Positions 1-6,872 are shown, counted from the first letter of the stretch. The stretch: 7,926 bases of DNA from Paraktedonobacter sp034437695 (GCA_034437695.1 DAOTTJ010000355.1:1-7926), one strand, 5' to 3'. Numbers and translations: made by a program. Notes: a model not told the origin generated them from the letters alone.

Positions 1-870
1 ACCGACGTAGGTCAACAGCGTGAGCAAAACGAAGATAATGCGTATGCACTAGTGGCGGAAAACGGCGAAACAGGTCTGTTTATCGTCGCCGACGGCATGG
101 GCGGCTATCAGGCTGGGGAGGTAGCTAGCAGAATTGCCGTAGAGAAGATTCGCGATGCACTCAAAAACTTTTTTGTCTCTGTCTATGACCAGCCTACGGT
201 AAAACTGACTCCCATTTCGGAACAGGAAACCATGCGTTTGAACCAGGTTCTGCCCGAAGATCAGGCCACAGTCAAGTTAGACCAGATCAAAAGCGACCCC
301 AAAGCCAGGACACGCAAGTTGCCCGAAAGCGCTCTAGCCAAAAGTGTCGAGGAGCAACTCAAAAATGCCGTTCGCACAGCCAACAGAGCTATTCTGGCCT
401 ATGGAGAAGAGCAGACCGCAGCCCGCGGCCTGGGCTGTACACTGACGATGGTCCTCGTCCAAAATGGACAGGCACACATCGCGAATGTCGGCGATAGCCG
501 CACCTATCTCTTGCGCCAGGGATCTCTAGAGCCTTTGACTAAAGACCACTCGCTGGTCGCTAAACTGGTTGAGACCCATCAAATTTCGCCCGATGAAGTC
601 TATACTCATCCTCAGCGCAATCTCATCTACCACTCGCTGGGCGCAGGCCACAAACAGGTCGACCCCGATGTGTTTCACGAAACGCTGCAAACAGGCGATA
701 AGTTGCTGTTGTGCTCGGACGGTTTGTGGGAAATGGTGCGTCCGCCCCTTCTACTGCAAGCACTGACCGGGCAGGACAACGTTGAAAAAATTTGTGATAA
801 CCTGATAAACCTGGCTAATGCCAATGGAGGCGAGGACAATATCAGCGCCGTCGTTGTGCAGATCAGCTAG
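1..870 (+). CDS. PP2C-family Ser/Thr protein phosphatase, 5'-truncated by the window edge
   Basis: This metal-dependent phosphatase removes phosphate from Ser/Thr in cytoplasmic proteins, probably opposing the kinase encoded 20 nt downstream. The frame is open from base 1 and starts with the first PP2C motif (TDVGQQREQNEDN, metal-binding Asp), so the gene begins upstream; the GTG at 52 lies after that motif and is not the start. The other motifs are in order: VADGMGG (nt ~85-105), GLGCTLT, NVGDSRTYLL, LTKDHSLV, LLCSDGLWEMV and GGEDNISAVVV. All metal-ligand aspartates expected for the family are visible, so it should be active. Between the DGMGG motif and the next helix sits an extra polar linker (nt ~190-350) with four T-x-[KR]-L motifs, absent from minimal PP2Cs. 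The C-terminal half resembles the second PP2C of the cluster at DNA level. Family certain; physiological substrate unknown. Confidence 0.95.
   Translation, partial: TDVGQQREQNEDNAYALVAENGETGLFIVADGMGGYQAGEVASRIAVEKIRDALKNFFVSVYDQPTVKLTPISEQETMRLNQVLPEDQATVKLDQIKSDPKARTRKLPESALAKSVEEQLKNAVRTANRAILAYGEEQTAARGLGCTLTMVLVQNGQAHIANVGDSRTYLLRQGSLEPLTKDHSLVAKLVETHQISPDEVYTHPQRNLIYHSLGAGHKQVDPDVFHETLQTGDKLLLCSDGLWEMVRPPLLLQALTGQDNVEKICDNLINLANANGGEDNISAVVVQIS
196..321 (+). repeat. Four T-x-[KR]-L motifs in the linker of the first PP2C
   Basis: The linker encodes TVKL (196-207), TMRL (229-240), TVKL (268-279) and TRKL (310-321). The threonines are spaced 11, 13 and 14 residues apart, in otherwise polar, probably unstructured sequence. 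FHA domains bind phosphothreonine with selectivity often set by the +3 residue, and here +3 is Leu in all four. A docking array for the FHA protein of this cluster is inference. Confidence 0.6.
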
Positions 871-890
871 CCAGGAAGGATCGCTGCAAT

Positions 891-2900
891 ATGCCGCTCG
901 CAATAGGTACCATTCTGGATGGAAAATTTAAAATAGTGCAAGTGCTCGGTGAAGGAGGCATGGGTACCGTCTATAAAGTTGAACAGATCGGGCGGCCCGG
1001 CTATTTTCGGGCTGTCAAAGAGCTGTTGATTAATCCCAATATGCCCGATGAGGAACGCAAAAGCGCGATCGAGCGCTTTGAGAAAGAGATCGACCTGCTC
1101 TTTAATCTCAAGCACTCACGCATCCCTTCACTAGTTCTGAGTTTTCAGGAACGCGGCAACTACTACTTTGTGATGGAGTTTGTGCCAGGGAAGAGTCTGG
1201 AGAAGCTTCTGGAGGAGACCAGCCTGCCGCTGGAAGAAACTAAGGTTGTACGCTGGATGATGCAGGTTTGCGAGGCGCTCGGCTATATTCATGGTCTGAC
1301 ACCACCGATTATTCTGCGCGATCTTAAACCCGGCAATATTATGGTGACTCCTGACGATAATGTTCAACTCATAGACTTTGGCATTGCGCGGCGCTTTGAT
1401 CCCACAAAACGTACAAATACGGAGAACCTGGGGACCATTTCGTACGCTTCACCTGAGCATCTGGGTTCGATCACATCGCCCGGCCAACGTCGCTCTGCGC
1501 AGAACCCCGGCCGCCTGGTCCAGACCGACGCCCGCTCGGATATCTATTCGCTGGGCGCGACGATGTACCATCTGCTGACCAACCAGGAACCCGAGCCGAT
1601 CCAGACACCTGCCCCTGGCAGTATCCTGAGCATAAATCCACGCCTGCATACCATCCAGGTCGCAGGTCGCAGCGTCTGTCCGGTAGAACAGGTGATTATC
1701 AAAGCTATGCAACAGGAACCCGCGCAACGTTTTCAGAGCGCAGAAGCTATGCGCATGGCCCTGGCGCAATGTCTACCCGCTGGCTCAGTTGTCGCGCCTT
1801 CTACTGTGCAGATCCCAGCCATCTCGCCCAATTCAACGATTGTGGTGCCAGCTCTGCCAGCAGCACCGTCGATCAATCCACTCTGTCCGAAATGCGGCTA
1901 TATCAACCGACCGGGTGCTAAATTTTGCAAACGCGATGGCCAACCCCTGACCCAGGGCGCAACCGTGGTACCACCGCAGGTCAGTCGTGCTCCGCTTCGC
2001 GCTCGTCCGATCCAGGGGACAAGCGTTCAGGCGCGTCCAGTGCAAACGTCCAACCGGCCAGGCCAGTCGATCCAGGCGCGTCCCATTCAGGCACGCCCGG
2101 CGGCTACACCTAATGCAAATAACCCGTATCGCCTGGGACTGCAAAGTCTTAACGATAAAAAATATGATCAAGCCATTGCCCAGTTTAAACAGGCAGCCGG
2201 CAACGGACGCGCCAGCTACGAGGTGGCCTATGGTCTCGGTCGCGCCTATCGCCAATACGCCCACACGCTCAAAACGACCGACCCGGCCCAGTACAAAGAT
2301 AATCTGCGCCAGGCGATCGAACAATTTGAGCAGGCGGTCCAACTCAAAGCCGAGGCGATCGATGCCTACTTCCAACTGGGTATGTCTTATCGCGACCTGG
2401 AACTCTACGACCAGGCGATCACAGCCTTTAAAAAGGTCCAGAATATCACACCACGCGACGCAGCTATCTACTTACAGCTCGGACGCGTCGCTATGGATCA
2501 GGGGTATAACCTGGAAGCCGAAGCGTACTTTGTCGAAGGTCTGAAGATCAATCCCAATCATACCCTGATCCTGACTACCCTCGGCAAGCTGTATATCAAG
2601 ATGAACCAGGCCGCAGCAGCCGTCAAGGTGCTACGCCAGGCCACACAGCTAGAACCAACGCTGTGGGAAGGCTGGTACGAGCTTGGACGCGCACATATGA
2701 AAACCCGCGCCTGGAAGTTAGCCCTGGATGCTCTGGAAAAGGCTCGCCAGGCCAATGCGGACTCTGACGAAATTTATGTGGCGATGGCAACGTGTTATCT
2801 GAAGATAAACAAAAAGGCCGAAGCACGCGATATGGTTCGCCAATCTCTGATGATCAATCCGCAAAATGGAGAAGCAACACGCTTACAAAAACAATTATGA
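891..2900 (+). CDS. Soluble Ser/Thr protein kinase with zinc ribbon and C-terminal TPR array
   Basis: A 669-aa Hanks-type kinase that would phosphorylate Ser/Thr using ATP. Residues ~12-295 form the kinase domain: glycine loop GEGGMGTVY (20-28), AVK lysine K43, likely helix-C Glu66, catalytic loop LRDLKPGN (D144, K146, N149), DFG (162-164), SPE (187-189) and SDIYSLG. The HRD histidine is Leu, and about 25 residues separate SPE from the SDIYSLG helix. Residues 332-349 form a short zinc ribbon (C332, C335, C346) whose fourth ligand position is Asp349. A Gln/Arg/Pro-rich linker with ARP[IV]Q repeats follows, then about seven TPRs (~411-659) for protein-protein binding. No membrane segment is seen, unlike PknB-type receptors, so it is cytoplasmic. 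The ATG at 891 is preceded by AGGAAGGA at 873-880. It starts 20 nt after the PP2C stop, which points to co-transcription and paired function. Confidence 0.96.
   Translation: MPLAIGTILDGKFKIVQVLGEGGMGTVYKVEQIGRPGYFRAVKELLINPNMPDEERKSAIERFEKEIDLLFNLKHSRIPSLVLSFQERGNYYFVMEFVPGKSLEKLLEETSLPLEETKVVRWMMQVCEALGYIHGLTPPIILRDLKPGNIMVTPDDNVQLIDFGIARRFDPTKRTNTENLGTISYASPEHLGSITSPGQRRSAQNPGRLVQTDARSDIYSLGATMYHLLTNQEPEPIQTPAPGSILSINPRLHTIQVAGRSVCPVEQVIIKAMQQEPAQRFQSAEAMRMALAQCLPAGSVVAPSTVQIPAISPNSTIVVPALPAAPSINPLCPKCGYINRPGAKFCKRDGQPLTQGATVVPPQVSRAPLRARPIQGTSVQARPVQTSNRPGQSIQARPIQARPAATPNANNPYRLGLQSLNDKKYDQAIAQFKQAAGNGRASYEVAYGLGRAYRQYAHTLKTTDPAQYKDNLRQAIEQFEQAVQLKAEAIDAYFQLGMSYRDLELYDQAITAFKKVQNITPRDAAIYLQLGRVAMDQGYNLEAEAYFVEGLKINPNHTLILTTLGKLYIKMNQAAAAVKVLRQATQLEPTLWEGWYELGRAHMKTRAWKLALDALEKARQANADSDEIYVAMATCYLKINKKAEARDMVRQSLMINPQNGEATRLQKQL
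2001..2099 (+). repeat. ARP[IV]Q pentapeptide repeats between zinc ribbon and TPRs of the kinase
   Basis: Kinase residues 371-375 ARPIQ, 381-385 ARPVQ, 396-400 ARPIQ and 401-403 ARP fall in a five-residue register (offsets 10, 15, 5). The DNA copies are imperfect. The segment is basic and proline-rich, so probably a flexible spacer; a binding role is possible but unsupported. Confidence 0.65.
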
Positions 2901-2984
2901 GCAAACCTCATACACTATGCTCCAGTCAGTTGTGTGAGCGTCTGCTTGATACAAGAACTATGTTCACAAGTTTTTAACTATAAA

Positions 2985-2990
2985 AGGAGG
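2985..2990 (+). promoter_or_regulatory. Shine-Dalgarno AGGAGG fixing the second PP2C start at 2997
   Basis: A perfect AGGAGG lies 6 nt before the ATG at 2997. It decides against the in-frame GTG at 2934, which lacks a comparable site and would add 21 residues ahead of the zinc ribbon. Confidence 0.9.
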
Positions 2991-2996
2991 GCAGCG

Positions 2997-4793
2997 ATGT
3001 TCTGTCCGTCGTGTAATGCGCCAAATCGTGATGATGCAAAATTCTGCAAAAGCTGTGGGCAGCCCTTACACACCCAACAGGCGAGCGCGGTGGCCACACC
3101 TGCCTGGCCGGACGCTGTAGCCCCTGCCATTCAGACTACGGCTCCAGTTCAGCCCTCTGAGCAGCCTGCGCAGGCCGAGGTACCGCCCGAACTTCAGGGT
3201 GATCCCGCCCTGGCTCCTACGTTGATTCTCTCACCTGAAAAGGTCATGGCCTACCGCAGCCGTTTCTGGAAGATGAGCGAGGACGAGGTAAAGGAGGGAG
3301 AACAGCAGAAAACCGATGCCGATGCATCTAACACTTCAACTGACGCACCTGTACATGTGGCGGATATGCCTACTTTGATCTACGAGGTAGCACCACAATC
3401 TCCCGCCCAGGCCGATGCCAGCTCTATAGCGGATATGCCGACTCAGATGATGCCCGGTAACCAACCAGCTCCATCAGAGCAGCAAAGCCCCGCTGACAAT
3501 CAGCCCGAGAGTTCGTCTCCTTCTCCATTTGATGCTGCGCCTGCCGCTACGTTAGAAGAGAATGCAGACCAGAAAGAGGTTCATCCACCAATGACAGATC
3601 AGCCTGTACCCGATACCGAGACAGAGCATACGTCCAGCACGGGCGACTTCACGCTTTTAAGCGTCGGCACGCTATTGATTGAACGTTACGAGGTAACGCA
3701 GGTTCTTAACGAAGGCACAGAGGAACACGTCTACCAGGTGATAGACCACCAGGGCTACCAGCGCTGCTGGAATTGTAGTTCAGAAGATAATGCGGCAGGC
3801 GACGAGTTTTGTATCGATTGCGGTGCCAGCATGCTCAACGTCCCATACGTGCTCCACGAATATCCCGCGACCAGCCAGATCATAGCAGACGCCAGCGTCC
3901 TACAGGGGGTCATAGTCAATACGTTTATGGACCAGGGACGCACCTACGCAGTTGAACAGCCGTCACTCGGTCAGAGCGCCTTTCCCAATGGCGTTCAACT
4001 CCTGGGAGCCTGCAACTCTGACGCAGGCGACATCCGCCGCAGCGAGCCAAATGAAGACAGCACACTGGTCTTACAGCTCCAACGTGTCCACGAATCGAAC
4101 ACAACCCCGGCAGGCGTCTTTATAGTCGCCGACGGCCTGGGCGGCCACGACAGTGGTCAGGTAGCCAGCCGCATCGCCATCAACATCATCGCCGAACGCA
4201 TGGTGCGCGAACTGCTGGCAGCTCCCTTACAGGCCGAACGTAACGGTGAGACCGTCCCCGTGCCAGAAGAAGACGACCTCGTTGGTCTGCTGCGCAACAC
4301 GATCGAAGATGCCAATGTGGTGCTGTGCCAGAAGAACCAGCGCGACAAGACCGATATGGGTTCCACTCTCACCGGCTATATGATTGTCGGCGAGCACGCC
4401 TATATTGTCAACGTCGGCGATAGCCGCACCTATATAGTCCGCGGTGGCCAGATCTACCAGCTTACCACCGACCACTCGCTGGTCGGCCAGTTGGTAGCCG
4501 GCGGCTTGATCGAGCCGGACGATGTCTATACTCATCCACAACGCAGCCAGATTTTCCGCAGTCTGGGCGACAAGCCTAATGTGCAGGTGGATATCTTTAA
4601 ACAACAACTGCACCCCGGAGATATCCTGCTGAGCTGTTCTGACGGTTTATGGGAAATGGTACGAAATCCACAAATAGAAAGTATACTCAACAATGCGCCC
4701 GATCCACAGACGGCCTGTGCGCAGTTAATCGAAGCCGCCAACGCCAACGGAGGCGAAGACAACGTCAGTGCAGTCGTCGTCTTTGTACGTTAG
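2997..4793 (+). CDS. Zinc ribbon - degenerate kinase N-lobe - PP2C phosphatase fusion
   Basis: A 598-aa multidomain phosphatase, predicted cytoplasmic. Residues 3-20 are a zinc ribbon (C3, C6, C17, C20). Residues ~24-215 are a low-complexity, acidic, Pro/Ala/Gln-rich linker. Residues ~222-318 resemble a kinase N-lobe without catalytic residues: ERYEVTQVLNEGTEEHVYQV lines up with GKFKIVQVLGEGGMGTVYKV of the neighbouring kinase, but the glycines and the AVK lysine are lost and a second zinc ribbon (C257, C260, C272, C275) follows at that point. Residues ~333-598 are PP2C: PNED (D354), VADGLGGH (D379), GSTLT, NVGDSRTY (D475), TTDHSLV, CSDGLWEMV (D549) and GGEDN (D588); all are intact, so activity is expected. 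The start is set by AGGAGG at 2985-2990. No convincing promoter was seen in the 96-nt gap before it. The dead lobe may be a pseudokinase sensor or docking module (inference). Confidence 0.94.
   Translation: MFCPSCNAPNRDDAKFCKSCGQPLHTQQASAVATPAWPDAVAPAIQTTAPVQPSEQPAQAEVPPELQGDPALAPTLILSPEKVMAYRSRFWKMSEDEVKEGEQQKTDADASNTSTDAPVHVADMPTLIYEVAPQSPAQADASSIADMPTQMMPGNQPAPSEQQSPADNQPESSSPSPFDAAPAATLEENADQKEVHPPMTDQPVPDTETEHTSSTGDFTLLSVGTLLIERYEVTQVLNEGTEEHVYQVIDHQGYQRCWNCSSEDNAAGDEFCIDCGASMLNVPYVLHEYPATSQIIADASVLQGVIVNTFMDQGRTYAVEQPSLGQSAFPNGVQLLGACNSDAGDIRRSEPNEDSTLVLQLQRVHESNTTPAGVFIVADGLGGHDSGQVASRIAINIIAERMVRELLAAPLQAERNGETVPVPEEDDLVGLLRNTIEDANVVLCQKNQRDKTDMGSTLTGYMIVGEHAYIVNVGDSRTYIVRGGQIYQLTTDHSLVGQLVAGGLIEPDDVYTHPQRSQIFRSLGDKPNVQVDIFKQQLHPGDILLSCSDGLWEMVRNPQIESILNNAPDPQTACAQLIEAANANGGEDNVSAVVVFVR
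3360..3443 (+). repeat. Duplicated ADMPT motif in the PP2C linker
   Basis: A 15-nt sequence GCGGATATGCC[T/G]ACT occurs at 3360-3374 and 3429-3443, encoding ADMPT twice (Thr126 and Thr149). A related APTLIL sits earlier (Thr75). These Pro-Thr-hydrophobic motifs stand out in the disordered linker and could be phosphorylation or docking sites; the role is inferred. Confidence 0.6.
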
Positions 4794-4856
4794 GGGAGAA
4801 GCCCGTAGAGAGCATCGCGCAGTGTTGCTAAAAAAAGCGCAAAAGCACAGAATGTA

Positions 4857-4865
4857 TGATATACT
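4857..4865 (+). promoter_or_regulatory. Possible extended -10 promoter for the vWA gene
   Basis: TGATATACT matches the extended -10 form TGnTATAnT in five of the six hexamer positions. No good -35 hexamer lies at the usual distance. Transcription would start near 4872 and give a leader of about 28 nt that includes the ribosome binding site. This would let the vWA-FHA pair be expressed apart from the upstream genes. Tentative. Confidence 0.35.
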
Positions 4866-4882
4866 TAGTCAGCCAAAATATG

Positions 4883-4889
4883 AAAGGAG
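4883..4889 (+). promoter_or_regulatory. Shine-Dalgarno AAAGGAG fixing the vWA start at 4900
   Basis: AAAGGAG lies 10 nt before the ATG at 4900. Longer in-frame options (ATG 4852, GTG 4768) lack a comparable site. The longest would overlap the PP2C gene and add residues that do not look like a vWA N-terminus. Confidence 0.85.
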
Positions 4890-4899
4890 CTGCGTAGAT

Positions 4900-6138
4900 A
4901 TGCCCGGTGAGGTAACATTAACGCATCAGGTGGGAAAGGATTTCATGCCTGTCACTGGCGGGAGTCAACTCGCATATGTACTAGTCGAGATGAAACCGAC
5001 AGAAGTCATGGCCCAGGTCCGCATGCCACTTAACTTTGCCCTCGTCCTCGACCACTCTGGCTCCATGAAAGGTGCAAAACTGAAGAACGTCAAAGAAGCT
5101 GTCAAGATGGTCATCGACCGTCTAGAGCCGACTGACTATGTTTCAGTGGTCATCTTTGACGATACATCTCAGGTTATTATCCCTTCCATGCCCTGCAACG
5201 ATAAACCTGGAATGAAAGCCGCTATCGACCAGATTCGCGACGCGGGTGGGACCACGATGTCTCTGGGCATGATCCAGGGACTCAACGAACTGCGCCGCTG
5301 GAATATTCCAAATGCGGTCAATCGTATGATCTTACTCACCGATGGGGTAACCTACGGTGACTCCGATCGCTGTCGCCAACTCTCACGAGACGCAGCCGCA
5401 GCTGGCATCTCCATCTATCCGCTGGGCATCGGCTCCGACTGGGACGAGGACCTGCTGGATACGATCGGACAACTGAGCGGCGGGATGCCCGCCGAGTTTA
5501 TTCAGAATCCAACCGATGCACTCAATCTGTTTCAGCAGCAGATCCAGAGCGCGGTGGATGTCGCAGTCCGCAACGCAACGCTTATCCTGCGTCTGCCAGC
5601 CGGCGTTACTCCTAAGAAAGCCGTCAAGGTGCTGCCCATCATCAGCGATCTCGGCCCCAATGTGCTCTCCGACCGTCAGGTCGTGATCCCACTGGGCGAC
5701 CTGGAGAAGGACAAACCACAATCCGTCCTGTTCGAACTGATGATAGACCCACGCCAGGCCGGTCTCTTCCGCATCTCCCAGGCCGAGCTGAACTACGATG
5801 TGCCGATCATAGGCATCGTCGGCGAAGGAGTACGCGACGACGTAAAAGTCACGTTTACCGCCGATGTCAATCAGGCCGCTGCAGTCAACCCAACGGTCAT
5901 GAACTTTGCCGAAAAAGCTAATGCCCACCGCCTGGTAACACGCGTGCTGGATGAATATAAACGCACAGGCAAAGCTACTACTCGCCTCGCTCCCAACGTC
6001 ACACGCGTTCTCGATGAAGAGACTCAGAATGCCCTGGAACAGATCAATCAGGGCGGCCAGATCTCTCAGGAGCAGGTCAAATCTATTGGTAATAAAACAC
6101 GCAAACTTACCCAAAGACTCGATGATATACTCCCCTGA
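4900..6138 (+). CDS. von Willebrand factor type A (vWA) domain protein
   Basis: A 412-aa protein, probably cytoplasmic, since no signal peptide or membrane segment is visible. The vWA fold (~44-215) binds a divalent metal and protein ligands. Its MIDAS is complete: D51-x-S53-x-S55 in LDHSGSM, the GGTT threonine (118/119) and D148 in LLTDGV. The preceding beta-rich segment and the following ~220-325 region (RNATLILRLPAG...; VLFELMIDP) form a flanking beta-sandwich-like part typical of bacterial vWA proteins of this kind. The tail (~335-412) is helical and charged, with VTRVLDE twice, TTRL and TRKL. vWA proteins near PP2C and Ser/Thr kinase genes are known from the TerY-P type triads, so a scaffolding or metal-dependent assembly role in the same pathway is likely. 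Start chosen from AAAGGAG at 4883-4889. Partner unknown. Confidence 0.94.
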   Translation: MPGEVTLTHQVGKDFMPVTGGSQLAYVLVEMKPTEVMAQVRMPLNFALVLDHSGSMKGAKLKNVKEAVKMVIDRLEPTDYVSVVIFDDTSQVIIPSMPCNDKPGMKAAIDQIRDAGGTTMSLGMIQGLNELRRWNIPNAVNRMILLTDGVTYGDSDRCRQLSRDAAAAGISIYPLGIGSDWDEDLLDTIGQLSGGMPAEFIQNPTDALNLFQQQIQSAVDVAVRNATLILRLPAGVTPKKAVKVLPIISDLGPNVLSDRQVVIPLGDLEKDKPQSVLFELMIDPRQAGLFRISQAELNYDVPIIGIVGEGVRDDVKVTFTADVNQAAAVNPTVMNFAEKANAHRLVTRVLDEYKRTGKATTRLAPNVTRVLDEETQNALEQINQGGQISQEQVKSIGNKTRKLTQRLDDILP

Positions 6139-6205
6139 CCCCCGTAGGGAATGGGGTGATTCAGGAAACAATTTCGATGTGTTTGTTTAGGAGGTTTCAG
6201 TCTCA

Positions 6206-6829
6206 ATGACTATACAATGTTCTTTAGGTCACGATAATCCCGATGGCTCTGCTTTTTGCGACGAATGCGGCGAACCACTCGCCGGCTCACCACCAGTCGC
6301 AAGCGTCAATCCCGCACCCGCCGCGACCGCTGGTCCAGCCCCGGCCGGTAGCCAGGTCTGCCCTTCGTGCGGCTCGCCCAATCCCGCAGGGGAAGCGTTC
6401 TGCTCTAACTGCGGCAGCATGCTGGGAACACCTGCGCCCGCCGCGACTAATAACAATAGCGCTGCACCAGTTGCCACAGCAGCACCCGCCACGCCCGCAC
6501 CCGCGCTGACCGCCCGCCTGATAGTCGAAGCAGATAACCAGGAGTTCGATCTCAGCGGCAAAGATATCATTCTGATCGGACGCGAAGACGCCGTGAGCAA
6601 CATCTATCCCGATGTCGACCTCACACCTCACGGTGGCGAAGAGGGCGGCGTCTCGCGACTCCACGCCCGCATCTTTTACGACGGCAGCCAGTATATGCTC
6701 GAGGATGAGAATAGCACCAACTTCACATACCTCAATCGGCAGAAACTCGCAGGCAAAACACCTACTCCGCTGCACGACAATGACGAAGTCCGCCTGGGAC
6801 GCGTCCTGTTGCGCTTCAAAGAAGCATAA
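6206..6829 (+). CDS. FHA-domain protein with two N-terminal zinc ribbons
   Basis: A 207-aa predicted cytoplasmic phosphothreonine reader. Ribbon 1 uses C5-x3-H9 and C18-x2-C21; ribbon 2 uses C52, C55, C66 and C69. Ala/Pro-rich linkers separate the ribbons and join them to the FHA domain (~104-205). The FHA signature residues are present: IGRED (G125, R126), SRLHARI (S150, R151, H153) and ENSTN (N169, S170). Ser150, Arg126 and the Asn region are those that contact phosphate in known FHA domains. The usual NGT turn is NFT, and the segment between GRED and SRLH is long (about 20 residues, PDVDLTPHGGEEGG). AGGAGG at 6189-6194 supports the ATG at 6206. As last gene of the cluster, it probably binds a kinase-phosphorylated partner, perhaps the TxxL linker of the first PP2C. 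Domain assignment is firm; partner is inferred. Confidence 0.95.
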   Translation: MTIQCSLGHDNPDGSAFCDECGEPLAGSPPVASVNPAPAATAGPAPAGSQVCPSCGSPNPAGEAFCSNCGSMLGTPAPAATNNNSAAPVATAAPATPAPALTARLIVEADNQEFDLSGKDIILIGREDAVSNIYPDVDLTPHGGEEGGVSRLHARIFYDGSQYMLEDENSTNFTYLNRQKLAGKTPTPLHDNDEVRLGRVLLRFKEA

Positions 6830-6843
6830 AAATCGTCAGGCTC

Positions 6844-6872
6844 CGCAAGCCTCGGGCTTGCGACCCCTTTTT
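6844..6872 (+). terminator. Probable intrinsic terminator after the FHA gene
   Basis: CGCAAGCC (6844-6851), loop TCG, then GGCTTGCG (6855-6862) form a perfect 8-bp stem. ACCCC and a run of five T (6868-6872) follow. The T-run is five bases from the stem, slightly far for a canonical terminator. It begins 14 nt after the FHA stop, the expected place for the end of the cluster. Confidence 0.6.

Noticed and set aside
52..54. GTG as start of the first phosphatase
   Set aside because: The reading frame continues upstream to base 1 and includes the essential first PP2C motif, so the true start is outside the window.
1833..2544. Open frames on both strands over the repeat and TPR part of the kinase
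   Set aside because: Their products are Arg/Ser-rich, without motifs, and shadow the confirmed kinase frame.
2946..2984. Promoter before the second phosphatase (TTGATA ... TATAAA)
   Set aside because: The spacing is far too long, and the TATAAA would place the transcript start beyond the ribosome binding site.
2934..2996. Longer N-terminus for the second phosphatase from GTG 2934
   Set aside because: AGGAGG directly precedes ATG 2997, and the protein then begins at its zinc ribbon as in similar proteins.
4768..4899. Longer vWA protein from GTG 4768 or ATG 4852
   Set aside because: Neither has a good ribosome binding site, the first overlaps the PP2C gene, and ATG 4900 has AAAGGAG at good spacing.
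5383..6171. Long minus-strand open frame opposite the vWA gene
   Set aside because: Its translation shows no recognisable domain and it lies wholly opposite a well-supported gene; it arises from codon bias of the real frame.
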